Of a DNA stretch of 11,054 nucleotides, positions 1 to 6,557 are shown piece after piece (the first letter of the stretch is position 1; the number at the start of each line of letters is the position of its first letter). The notes under the pieces were generated by a model. The model had not been told where the DNA came from and searched no databases. It saw only the letters and a list, made by a program, of their open reading frames with translations. Source of the stretch: an uncultured Planctomycetaceae bacterium (GTDB lineage: Bacteria; Planctomycetota; Planctomycetia; Pirellulales; Pirellulaceae); assembly GCA_903927685.1 (NCBI GenBank), contig CAIYOB010000385.1, positions 1 through 11,054 on the forward strand, given 5' to 3'. The translations under genes were made by a program, and so were the position numbers.

Positions 1-246
1 AGCGCGTGTCGGCGTGCAGACGGCGGACGCCGCATAGAATTGCGTCAGCTTGACGCCACCGGCCGCCAAGGCATCCAAGTGCGGCGTCTGGACCGCCTTG
101 CTCCCGAAACAGGAGAGGTCCGCATAACCCAGATCATCGGCGAGGATGAAGACAATGTTCGGGCACCGCACCGCCGACTCGGCAGCAAGGGCGGATCCAA
201 AGGAAGCCAAGGCAGCCACGGTCAAGAGTTGAATCAGTTTCTTCAC
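1..246 (-). CDS. Secreted sulfatase, N-terminal part (runs off left edge)
   Basis: This is the first 82 codons of a family S1 sulfatase, which hydrolyses sulfate esters, here probably on glycans outside the cytoplasm. Residues 1-22 form a signal peptide ([20 protein letters not shown]). Next comes the [20 protein letters not shown] stretch, whose Asp pair (residues 36-37) binds calcium in this family. The active-site motif C-T-P-T-R follows at residues 77-81; Cys77 would be converted to formylglycine by a maturase encoded elsewhere. No ATG fits. I chose the GTG at 246 because it gives a complete signal peptide and has an AAGGA ribosome site 8 nt upstream. The body and C-terminus lie beyond position 1, so the substrate cannot be told. 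It lies downstream of the GHL6-like gene on the same strand, in the glycan-degradation cluster. Confidence 0.93.
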   Translation of the reverse strand, partial: MKKLIQLLTVAALASFGSALAAESAVRCPNIVFILADDLGYADLSCFGSKAVQTPHLDALAAGGVKLTQFYAASAVCTPTRA

Positions 247-254
247 CGCCGTTT

Positions 255-259
255 TCCTT
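255..259 (-). promoter_or_regulatory. Ribosome binding site for the left-edge sulfatase
   Basis: On the minus strand this reads AAGGA, 8 nt before the GTG at 246-244. It supports the GTG start, since no ATG lies in frame near the signal peptide. Confidence 0.6.
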
Positions 260-294
260 CTCTCTGGTTGTTGTGATGGCTGAATTGATGGCAT

Positions 295-540
295 TCAGTT
301 TACCTGATACCTGGCGTTGTGCTTCTCGTCGAGTGTCCTTCCTTGGGATCGAGCGAGCCGTGGCGATTGCTTACGGCGGTCGCGATCGTTGTTAAGGTGC
401 CGTCCCAGGCGAACCAACTGGGCGTGTGAGTCTTGCGGAATGTGCCCATTCGTGGTGTCGATCGGCAAATTGATCGTGGCGGCCCCGCCCACGGACTCGA
501 CCCGGTCAACGAACTGGAACCGTTCTTTGCCGGTGCAGTG
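295..540 (-). pseudogene. Remnant of a glycoside hydrolase C-terminus
   Basis: No start codon or enzyme body is present, but one minus-strand frame stays open for about 82 codons and reads like a real protein end. The stretch FVDRVESVGGAATINLPID, followed by NGHIPQDSHAQLVRLGRHL, matches the closing pattern of fucosidase-like and related glycosidases: a helix, then GG-x-x-x-x-N and a G-x-I-P turn before the last helix. Compare NLLLNTGPRPDGSIPPEH near the end of the fucosidase in this window. It begins just after the stop codon of the GHL6-like gene (545), with no room for a gene of its own. I read it as what is left after a deletion removed the rest. It could instead be a chance open frame; an ATG at 606 would start it inside the upstream gene. 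Confidence 0.42.
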
Positions 541-544
541 GCAA

Positions 545-1717
545 TCATTTCTGCGGCTCAACAAAACGTCCATCCGGCGTTCTTGTTGCGTTGGCTGAAA
601 CGCCATGGAAGGCCCGCGCGAGGACGGCGATGTTCTTCTCGTCGCCTTTCAGTTCGCTGACGGGACGTGCGAGCAGCGCCTCCAGCGGCAGGAGCGAGTC
701 AGGGCCGGGCTTGGTAAAACCATAGAGGCCGATGCCTTCTTTCAGCGCGGCGGAGACAATCTGCATCGGGTCCTGTTTGTTCCAGTCCGCGAGACAGGTG
801 ATGAGCTGCGTGTGTGGCCCGATCATCTTCTTCGCATCCGCCGTACGCTGGAGGTCGCCGGCTTCATTGAGCAGCCAGTCGGTTTCCTTGAGGGCCCGCG
901 AATTGGCGATATGCGGATCGTGGATGTCGCAGCACGTCAGCCAGACGATGCAGTTCGCCTTCGTTTCCTTCGCGGCCTTGCGGATCACAACCCAGGCGCG
1001 GTCCACGGCGCGGCGGCCAAATTCGGTCATTTTCGCGTCGGGCAGGTCCTGCTCGCCGGGGAACGGCTCGCCCATGAGTTGCGCGTAGAGCTTCTTCTCG
1101 CAGTCGAGCCAGCGTCCGCCGTTGCTCTTGCGGCTCGTGGGCATCCGTAGCCAGTCCACCATGAAACCGTCAATCCCCGTCTTGCCGACGGCGTCGCGGA
1201 TAGCGGCATCAATGTAGGCGAGGTATTCGTCGGTGTAGGGAATGTGCGGCTCGTTGGGAGAACCGTAGCTGAGTTCGGGGCGAGCCTGGCCCCAGCGCGT
1301 GTTGGAGCCGGCGCAGAAATAGCCGAGTACCAGCATCCCTTCCCGATGCGCGCGTTTCACCATCTCCGGGAGGAAATCGTGTTTCAAACCCGGCTGCTCC
1401 GGCACGACGCCGTTCTTATACCAGGCGTAGCCGTTGCAGGAGACACAGAAGGTCTGGATGACATTGACGCCCATCGCCCGATACCACGTGACGTGCTGCG
1501 CCGGATCGGCATCGGCCCAGAGACCGGGCTTGGCGAAAGCGTTGGGACCGCCCGGCCCCCAGTTGAAATCAAGGCAGTAGGCCTTGATCTCCTTCGGCAC
1601 CACCGGAGCGGTCGCAGGCGCTTCGCCCGCGAAGGCGGACATCGCGGCCAGCGGCACCAGCAGCAGGGCGGTGAATAGCGTACTGGTGCGTTTCACGCTG
1701 GTTTCGTTTGTTTTCAT
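545..1717 (-). CDS. Secreted GHL6-like putative glycoside hydrolase
   Basis: A 390-aa secreted protein with a TIM-barrel glycosidase look. A signal peptide covers about residues 1-30 (basic start, then TLFTALLLVPLAAMSAFAG). The body resembles the hypothetical glycosyl hydrolase GHL6 group: a YRAMGVNVIQTFCVSCNGYAWY strand-helix region (79-100), LKHDFLPEMVKRAHREGMLV (111-130), then LGYF and the GIDGFMVDWLRMP strand at 181-193. Asp188 sits where such barrels carry a catalytic or binding acid. Several cysteines (48, 91, 94, 135, 206, 256, 262, 263) could form disulfides or bind metal. The ATG at 1717 gives a normal signal peptide. The gene lies 129 bp downstream of the fucosidase with the same orientation, so both may act on one glycan. 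The fold and family are inferred from pattern recognition; the substrate is unknown. Confidence 0.8.
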   Translation of the reverse strand: MKTNETSVKRTSTLFTALLLVPLAAMSAFAGEAPATAPVVPKEIKAYCLDFNWGPGGPNAFAKPGLWADADPAQHVTWYRAMGVNVIQTFCVSCNGYAWYKNGVVPEQPGLKHDFLPEMVKRAHREGMLVLGYFCAGSNTRWGQARPELSYGSPNEPHIPYTDEYLAYIDAAIRDAVGKTGIDGFMVDWLRMPTSRKSNGGRWLDCEKKLYAQLMGEPFPGEQDLPDAKMTEFGRRAVDRAWVVIRKAAKETKANCIVWLTCCDIHDPHIANSRALKETDWLLNEAGDLQRTADAKKMIGPHTQLITCLADWNKQDPMQIVSAALKEGIGLYGFTKPGPDSLLPLEALLARPVSELKGDEKNIAVLARAFHGVSANATRTPDGRFVEPQK

Positions 1718-1846
1718 GATGGTGTCTCTCTGTTACTTTGTGGAAAACGAGAAGTTGTTTATCGCGGCAGTCTGCTTTCGGGCGCCGTCGCTTTCCCGAT
1801 TGGCCATTGCGCGCGCAGTGGGCTTGGTTAGAGTTTTCGTTTCGTT

Positions 1847-2965
1847 TCACTTGTCGTCTTCGGCGGGCACGGGCCAACCGGCGGCGCGGATGCGTTGGCC
1901 CAACGCACGCAGCACCCGTTCGTGTTCCGGCGGGATGGAGCCATCGGGCCGCGGGCCGGTGTTGAGCAGCAGGTTGGCGCGGGTTCTGGCGGCCTCGGCC
2001 AGTTTGTTCCAGGCCTCGTCCGAGCTGATGTTCCGCGCCTGCGCATTATAGCCCCAGCTCTTCTCCTGCAGGGTGGAGCAGATTTCCATCGGTTTGCCGG
2101 AAGGATTGTCCACGGCCTTATGTTCCGGCGCAAAGAAGTCCTCGGTGCCCAGCAATCCCTGCTTGTAGGAAACCAGTATCTGGGGCTGCAGCCGGTGGAT
2201 GTGGTCGTAGAGTTCCTGGCACCTGAACTTCGTCCGATCGCCGGACAGCGGCACCGCGATACCGTCCAGCCAGATGGCGGCGATGGGGCCGTAGTTCGTC
2301 AACAGTTCGGTGATCTGCGCCGTCATGAAATCCAGATACTTCTGCAAGTTATGGTCCTGGCCGTAGGCGTAGGTCGACTCGGGCGGGTCATACTTGGGCC
2401 GTGCGCTGCCGCGCCACGAATCGCTGTTCGGCGCGTGGGGATGCCGCCAGTCTCGCCCATGCGAGTAGTACAAGCACAACCCCAGGCCCTTCTTGCGGCA
2501 GGCCAGCGCCAGTTCGCCGACCAGATCCCGCTGGGCGGGGCTGTTGACGCTTTGGAAATCGGTCTGCTTGGTCGCGAACAGGCAGAAACTGTCGTGGTGT
2601 CGCGTGGTGATGTTGACATAGCGCATCTCGGCCGCCAGCGCCAGATCGGTGATGAAATCGGCGTCGAATTTCTCCGCCGTGAAGCGGTCCTTTAGCTTCG
2701 CGTATTCGGCCACCGGGATTCGCTCGCGCAACTGGACCCACTCGTGACGGCCCAACAGGGTGTACAGGCCGTAATGCAAAAACAAGCCGAATTTCGCTTC
2801 GCGGAACCATTGCAGAGCTGCGCCTCGCGGGTCCGTGGCGAAGCGATCCGCGTAATTCTTCAAATACGATGGAACGGTTGTCGCCTCAGCGGCTTGGGAG
2901 GTTCGCGCGAAGCCGCCAGTGATGGCCAACCCGGCCATTGTCTGCAGAAAGGATCTTCGTTTCAT
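1847..2965 (-). CDS. Alpha-L-fucosidase, family GH29
   Basis: A 372-aa GH29 fucosidase that removes terminal alpha-L-fucose. The N-terminus KRRSFLQTMAGLAITGGFA carries a twin-arginine-like motif (RRSFLQ), suggesting Tat export of a folded enzyme. Family marks are WFREAKFGLFLHYGLY (53-68), the YVNITTRHHDSFCLF strand (116-130) with the HHD motif, and IWLDG at 231-235. Asp234 is the expected nucleophile (WFDG in many relatives, here WLDG). PEH at 280-282 and the MEICSTLQEKSWGY stretch (293-306) lie where the acid/base is usually sought. The LLLNTGPRPDGSIPP end (332-346) closes the barrel. At 372 aa it is short and ends about where the barrel does, so the extra beta-sandwich of larger members is absent. 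The ATG at 2965 is preceded only by a weak GAGAA site. Confidence 0.95.
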   Translation of the reverse strand: MKRRSFLQTMAGLAITGGFARTSQAAEATTVPSYLKNYADRFATDPRGAALQWFREAKFGLFLHYGLYTLLGRHEWVQLRERIPVAEYAKLKDRFTAEKFDADFITDLALAAEMRYVNITTRHHDSFCLFATKQTDFQSVNSPAQRDLVGELALACRKKGLGLCLYYSHGRDWRHPHAPNSDSWRGSARPKYDPPESTYAYGQDHNLQKYLDFMTAQITELLTNYGPIAAIWLDGIAVPLSGDRTKFRCQELYDHIHRLQPQILVSYKQGLLGTEDFFAPEHKAVDNPSGKPMEICSTLQEKSWGYNAQARNISSDEAWNKLAEAARTRANLLLNTGPRPDGSIPPEHERVLRALGQRIRAAGWPVPAEDDK

Positions 2966-3007
2966 GTCGTTCTCAGTACGTTGGTGTCAGGTTCAGTCGT
3001 TTGGTCG

Positions 3008-3097
3008 TCAGCACAGGGAAACGCTCGCGGCGCCGGCTTGCAGCACGGCCAGCGGCGCGAGCAGCAGCACGGCGAGGAGTGCGAGGGCGCGTTTCAT
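3008..3097 (-). pseudogene. Orphan signal peptide ORF (29 aa) with good ribosome site
   Basis: A 29-codon ORF encodes an ideal signal peptide (MKRALALLAVLLLAPLAVLQ, then AGAASVSLC) and stops at a TGA. The start is convincing: AAAGG lies 5 nt upstream of the ATG. No enzyme body follows; the next gene, the fucosidase, starts 42 nt after the stop and has its own Tat-type signal. The most likely reading is the surviving 5' end of a deleted secreted enzyme. A leader peptide coupling ribosomes to the fucosidase is a less likely option. The core of this ORF shares a 23-bp direct repeat with the similar ORF at 6558-6707. Confidence 0.5.
3039..3061. repeat. Direct repeat copy 1, within signal-peptide DNA
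   Basis: These 23 bp match 6643-6665 with a single mismatch. Both copies encode the hydrophobic end of a signal peptide (LAPLA-V/A-L). Codon choice is the same at nearly every position, which is more than protein constraint alone would require. Confidence 0.6.
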
Positions 3098-3102
3098 TGT
3101 TG

Positions 3103-3107
3103 CCTTT
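3103..3107 (-). promoter_or_regulatory. Ribosome binding site of the orphan signal peptide
   Basis: Minus-strand AAAGG, 5 nt before the ATG at 3097. It is better placed than the weak site in front of the fucosidase, which argues that a true gene once started here. Confidence 0.45.
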
Positions 3108-3179
3108 CAGGCGGGGATACGATCATACCGCGATCATTGGCCGTTGCGCAGCGCGAGCCGGTATGCGGGTAGCGACTTC

Positions 3180-3320
3180 TTATCGTTTCGTCTTGGCCGG
3201 CTTCTCGGTTGCGGGCGAGGCGTCGAACCGGGAACGCGGCCTTCGCCGCCTGTCGCCGACCCATTTTACGAATTCGTCACTTGCCGTAAATTGACATTCC
3301 GCCGAAAGGCATTTGCGATT
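3180..3320 (-). pseudogene. Protein C-terminal tail fragment
   Basis: An open frame of 46 codons without a start reads FTASDEFVKWVGDRRRR and ends SPATEKPAKTKR before a TAA. A basic, Lys/Pro/Ala-rich end like this resembles the tails of the sulfatases in this window (KKGKKSTR, KKKKKNQ). Directly upstream the frame is closed by TAG and TGA. I see it as the last part of a lost secreted enzyme whose identity cannot be recovered. Confidence 0.3.
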
Positions 3321-3566
3321 TCACTACCGCGAGCAGGTTGCCGGTACCGGGATCTCATCCCCTTGGCATTCGATGTGTTGCTTCCCGCAGCCGGGGCCAG
3401 CCGTGGTTGCCGAGCAGCTTGGTCTCCGTGTGGACCGTCCGCAAAGGCAGTTCGATCGGTGGACAGACCGCCAGCCAAGCGTCCCCTGCCTGGACTTCGA
3501 GTTCCACCAGGTTCGTCGTCCCGCGGCACGCTCACGAAATAGCCTCCCCATTTCGGCTCAGTTTGT
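3277..3566 (-). pseudogene. Frame-shifted fragment of an unrecognised protein
   Basis: The minus strand reads as protein but in more than one frame. One frame gives RLGVKQTEPKWGGYFVSVPR (near 3575-3520). It then seems to continue in another as TTNLVELEVQAGDAWLAV followed by PPIELPLRTVHTETKLLGNH, which ends at a TGA at 3355-3357. If that stop is read through, the frame goes on with NLLAVVKSQMPFGGMSIYGK to 3277. A frameshift near 3527 and an in-frame stop therefore interrupt what looks like a beta-rich domain. I do not recognise the family. It could be the C-terminal part of the broken glycosidase just upstream or of a different deleted gene. Confidence 0.38.
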
Positions 3567-4199
3567 TTAACGCCGAGCCGGCAGGCGACGGCGGATCAGC
3601 GGGATCCGGCCACCGTAGTCCTGCCGTTGCGGCCCGCGTGCATGATAGGACACGTCGCCGCGCCAGCCCCAGTTGGGAAAATTGGTCAGCAGCCAGTACT
3701 TGGTCTCCGGATGAGCAGCCCGATGCAGCTTCAGCGCGTCGACCAATTCGTCGGCCGCCTTGGCGATCGAGTCGAACCGCCGCCCGTCACGTCGGCTCTC
3801 AGGATGCAACAGACGCCGGATAGGGCCGTCGAGGACAAGGTAATCCACTTGACCTCCTGCCGCATAGAAATTGGCCAGTGCCGCCAATTCGTGGCGAGCT
3901 GACCACTCGCCTGCCATGTCGTCCATCGGCGAGAAATCCAGGCAACCGCCCAATTCGACGGCTACCAGGAGATTGTGGGATCGCACCAGCCGTACCAGGA
4001 GCCGCAGTCGTTCGATTGTCTGCTCCCTCGTCTCCAACCGCTTGCCGTGAAGCTGCCCGACATAGAGCTTGATCCCGCTCAAGTGCTGTTTTACGAACGG
4101 CCACTCGGCGCCGGGTGGCAGCAGTTCCATGACCCGCTCGCCCGCGCAGAGCCAGACTTCGGAATGGGAGACGGTGTAGCTGTCCGTGGGGTTCGGCCA
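3567..4199 (-). pseudogene. TIM-barrel-like glycosidase fragment lacking start and end
   Basis: From about 4199 this frame reads as a real protein: WPNPTDSYTVSHSEVWLC, ERVMELLPPGAEWPFVKQHL, SGIKLYVGQL, a helix rich in Arg/Leu, LLVAVELGGCL, GQVDYLVLDGPIRRLLHPE, then TKYWLLTNFPNWGWRG. Alternating strands and helices with acidic strand ends (VELGG, VLDG) suggest a TIM-barrel hydrolase, but I cannot name the family. No start codon precedes the conserved-looking part; the first ATG (4130) lies inside it and would give 187 aa. Just upstream, AADDTTAW looks like residues after a signal-peptide cleavage site, while the signal peptide itself is replaced by penicillin acylase sequence in another frame. 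After about 3640 the frame turns into Arg-rich residues and stops. I treat it as a decayed, internally joined gene; a caller may annotate 3567-4130 as a hypothetical protein. Confidence 0.5.
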
Positions 4200-5152
4200 T
4201 GCGGTCGTGTCGTCAGCCGCAGTCCGCCCGGTGCCAGTGCCGTTACGGTCCAAGCGACGCCGGGGGTGAAGCCGACCATGATACCGGGCGCACCGGGAAA
4301 ACCGATGCCCCGCGCGTGAATCGTCTTGCCCGAGACATGGAACTCGTACCAGAAGGAGGGATTTCGGATCGGCAGCTGCGGGTCGCCGACCAACAGCGAG
4401 GAGCCCGATTCCGTGAGCGTCCCCCCGAGAGCCCAGCCGTGGCTGAACTTGGGCCCTTCCCACACGGCCGAACCAGACATCCGATACGGCTCCAGACCCT
4501 TTTCTTCGACGAACCGATTGAGGGCCTCGACCCACCGGTCGCAGACGTCCTTGCGTTTGACCACGGCGGCATCCTCGTCCAGGTGAATGACCCTTTCGCG
4601 CCCGTCGGCCCCGCGCCGACGAGGGATTTCCTGATCCAAGGTTCCCCCGCCCCCCCAGAAACCTCCCAGCAGATGCCACCACGCCCGAATGCTATCGGCC
4701 GGCGTCCACGGCTCAGGCACCAAGTGGTAGGTCTCAAACAGCGGATGCAGACTGGTCTTGTTGACGGCGGTGTAGCGATTCACGCCGTCGCTGAAGGCTT
4801 GCAGCAACTGCCGAGTCGGCTCGTCGAGATTACCCACAATGGTTTGTGCCGCCCGGTATGCCCCCAGCGTTCGCATCTGCTTATCGTTCTCCAGAGCGCC
4901 TCCTTCGCCGCCGAGAGCGCCGAAAACCTCGGCGACCCGGCCCTGCATGACCAGCCGGTTGAAGCACATTTGAAAGAAGCGGTCCTCGGCCGAAGCGTAG
5001 CCCAAACCGAACATCGCCCCCTCGTCCGTGTCGGCGAACACGTGCGGGGTTCCCCACGGGTCTCGCAAGATCTCAACGCCTCCGTCCGCCGCACCGATCG
5101 ATGTGGCAGTCAGCGATGCAAGAAAGACGACGAACGCCAGCCCTCTCTTCAC
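4091..5152 (-). CDS. Truncated penicillin-acylase-family Ntn hydrolase
   Basis: The ORF is 353 aa; penicillin acylases usually have 700-800. They are exported, self-cleaving amidases that hydrolyse N-acyl bonds. Residues 1-22 are a signal peptide (MKRGLAFVVFLASLTATSIG). The alpha-chain hallmark runs from ILRDPWGTPHVFADTDEGAM to GLGYASAEDRFFQM (28-62). Ser237 in F-S-H-G-W is the candidate N-terminal nucleophile after autocleavage (S-N-N-W in classic members; the Trp is kept). GDPQLPIRNPSFWYEFHV (256-273) and GFPGAPGIMVGFTPGVAW (284-301) also fit. After about residue 308 the sequence becomes low-complexity Arg/Pro/Ser, with another gene readable in a second frame. Nearly all of the beta-chain, including the later active-site Asn region, is missing. 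The GTG start at 5152 overlaps the upstream TGA by 4 nt, so translation is coupled. It is probably a pseudogene. Confidence 0.8.
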   Translation of the reverse strand: MKRGLAFVVFLASLTATSIGAADGGVEILRDPWGTPHVFADTDEGAMFGLGYASAEDRFFQMCFNRLVMQGRVAEVFGALGGEGGALENDKQMRTLGAYRAAQTIVGNLDEPTRQLLQAFSDGVNRYTAVNKTSLHPLFETYHLVPEPWTPADSIRAWWHLLGGFWGGGGTLDQEIPRRRGADGRERVIHLDEDAAVVKRKDVCDRWVEALNRFVEEKGLEPYRMSGSAVWEGPKFSHGWALGGTLTESGSSLLVGDPQLPIRNPSFWYEFHVSGKTIHARGIGFPGAPGIMVGFTPGVAWTVTALAPGGLRLTTRPHGRTPRTATPSPIPKSGSARASGSWNCCHPAPSGRS

Positions 5153-5586
5153 GGAGTGCTCCTTTCGTAGGTGGACGGCTCGGATGTGCCAGGTGGCTCG
5201 GGCGTCTCTCGATCCGCGCCCGGGTGAGTCACGACGTTGGTGAGTCGTTTGCGCAGGAACTCGAACCGCTCGCGGCTGACGATCGCGCGCAACTCCGCCT
5301 GCATCCGATGGTGATTCGCCAGTAGCAGACGCTGCAACTCGACGATCTCCGCCTGCAGATTCTGAGCGCGTGGTTCGTCCAGCTCGTACATCGTGTAGAC
5401 CTGGCCCAACTCCCGCTGCCGCTGGTCGAGCCGGGCCTGGAGCACCGTCGCTTCCGTCTGGGCGGATTGTGCCAGTTTCCGTACGCGAACAAGTTGCTCA
5501 GGACTCAGGGGCGGCGGTGCGGACTCGTCCGCCGCGCTGCCCGGCGAACTGCCGGCGATGAACATCGCAAGGACTAAGAAGCGCAT
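5149..5586 (-). CDS. Spy/CpxP-like periplasmic protein (metal or stress sensor)
   Basis: A 145-aa protein with a short signal peptide (MRFLVLAMFIAGSSPGSAA), then a mostly helical region (about 27-117) starting with LSPEQLVRVRKLAQ and ending with SRERFEFLRKRL. This antiparallel helical hairpin, with an opening LSPEQ and a late R-F-x-x-L helix, is typical of the Spy/CpxP/ZraP and metal-resistance group, which act as periplasmic chaperones or metal sensors. His92, His93 and Met95 (NHHRM) are possible metal ligands, as in CnrX-type sensors; this is an inference. The C-terminus is Pro/Thr/Ser-rich. Its ATG overlaps the upstream TAA by one base and its stop overlaps the acylase start, so it lies in the middle of a coupled operon with an ECF sigma factor, a usual setting for such proteins. 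Confidence 0.68.
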   Translation of the reverse strand: MRFLVLAMFIAGSSPGSAADESAPPPLSPEQLVRVRKLAQSAQTEATVLQARLDQRQRELGQVYTMYELDEPRAQNLQAEIVELQRLLLANHHRMQAELRAIVSRERFEFLRKRLTNVVTHPGADRETPEPPGTSEPSTYERSTP

Positions 5587-5888
5587 TACCGATCTCCTTC
5601 AGAAGTTTCCACCAATACGGCCAACCACCTGGCCTGCGGGCGGTCGAGAGCCGGTACGGGCGGCTGGGCCATCAGGATCGCCAGATCGTCCAACGCCCTG
5701 GCGGCATCGGCGGGGGCCACCACCATGGTACGTGGTTCAGGAGCGGGAGCAATTCGCGGATCGCCCGTCCTCCACCTGACTGCCCCGCCCAACCGCCGCG
5801 CAGCTTCAGGTGCCAACTGCCGCTCGCTCAGCTCCGCCAACGCCCAGACACATTCCGGCGCCAGCTCTTTCGCCTGTTCGTCAGCCAT
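5586..5888 (-). CDS. Small protein of unknown function, possible ECF partner
   Basis: A 100-aa acidic, Ala/Pro-rich protein that I do not recognise. It has no signal peptide, no transmembrane segment and no zinc-binding HxxxCxxC motif, so it is not a standard zf-HC2 anti-sigma factor. Two amphipathic helices are likely: about 4-34 (ELAPECVWALAELSERQLAP) and 60-75 (DAARALDDLAILMAQ). The gene overlaps the end of the sigma-factor gene by 8 nt, and its stop codon overlaps the next start, so all three are made together. By position it would be the anti-sigma or a modulator, perhaps linking the sigma factor to the periplasmic Spy-like protein through an unseen membrane partner. That role is inferred from context only. 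Confidence 0.62.
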   Translation of the reverse strand: MADEQAKELAPECVWALAELSERQLAPEAARRLGGAVRWRTGDPRIAPAPEPRTMVVAPADAARALDDLAILMAQPPVPALDRPQARWLAVLVETSEGDR

Positions 5889-6444
5889 CGTCCGTTTCTC
5901 CCAGCAGCGACCGGAGCTTCTGGCGAGCTCGCGCCAACCGCATCTTCAAGTTGGCTTTGGGCACGCCCAGAATCAACTCGATCTCGCCCAGGGTCTGCTC
6001 CTCGAAGTAATACAAATGCACCAACGCGCGATCGGTTTCGGGCAACTGCTGCAAGGCGGTCTGCACTCGCTGCTCCCGCTGCCGCGACTGTTCGCGCCCA
6101 CTCGCCTCCTCGTCCGGCAGCGGACGGCCATCGAGCGTTTCGACAGGGACCGGTCGAGCCCAACGCCGCCACCAGCGTGTTTGGCTTCGTTGCACGTCCA
6201 GGACAGTCCGCACGGCGATCCGGTAAATCCACGTTCCCGCCGTCGACTGGCCCCGCCACTGACCGCACCGCCGCCAAATCTTGACCAGCGTCTGAGCCGT
6301 CGCTTCCTCGGCTCGCGTCGCATCCCCCAGCACGCGGCAGGCCAAGTGGAAGATCGGCTGTTGATAGCGGCGCACGAGCCCATCCAGAGCAGTTTCCTCC
6401 CCCTGTTGGCCGCGTCTCAGCAGTTCGTCGTCGCCGTCATCCAC
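5881..6444 (-). CDS. ECF-type RNA polymerase sigma factor
   Basis: A 187-aa sigma-70 factor of the extracytoplasmic-function class, which directs RNA polymerase to a small regulon. Region 2 covers about residues 6-90, with LDGLVRRYQQPIFHLACRVL, the AEEATAQTLVKIWRR core-binding helix and TAGTWIYRIAVRTVLDVQR, which melts the -10 element. A charged linker rich in Glu and Arg follows. Region 4 (about 125-182) has LQQLPETDRALVHLYYFEEQ and the helix-turn-helix TLGEIELILGVPKANLKMRL that reads the -35 element. I chose the GTG at 6444 because it begins just before region 2. The frame is open to a TTG at 6540 with no ATG, so a start up to 32 codons earlier is possible. The gene leads the operon and may be autoregulated; I see no clear promoter. 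Confidence 0.9.
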   Translation of the reverse strand: MDDGDDELLRRGQQGEETALDGLVRRYQQPIFHLACRVLGDATRAEEATAQTLVKIWRRCGQWRGQSTAGTWIYRIAVRTVLDVQRSQTRWWRRWARPVPVETLDGRPLPDEEASGREQSRQREQRVQTALQQLPETDRALVHLYYFEEQTLGEIELILGVPKANLKMRLARARQKLRSLLGETDDG

Positions 6445-6557
6445 AGGCGAACCTGTTGTCTTCTCTTTGCGATTCGTCCCAATGCGTCCCTTTTGGACGC
6501 CGGCCACCGCGAGTTGGTAACCGTGATGCACGTAGATCAATGAACACGATCAGTGCT

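Noticed and set aside
280..298. Small inverted repeat CTGAAT ... ATTCAG as terminator
   Set aside because: Only six A/T-rich pairs around a 7-nt loop with no T-run; too weak to call, although it lies just past the remnant's stop.
1895..2695. Long plus-strand open frame opposite the fucosidase
   Set aside because: It is the antisense of a clear GH29 gene; its length comes from high GC and codon bias, and its residues fit no domain.
4199..5170. Long plus-strand open frame opposite the penicillin acylase
   Set aside because: Antisense shadow; the minus strand carries recognised acylase motifs and a coupled start.
5586..5888. Classic zinc-binding anti-sigma factor
   Set aside because: No HxxxCxxC motif and no membrane helix, so only position supports the role.
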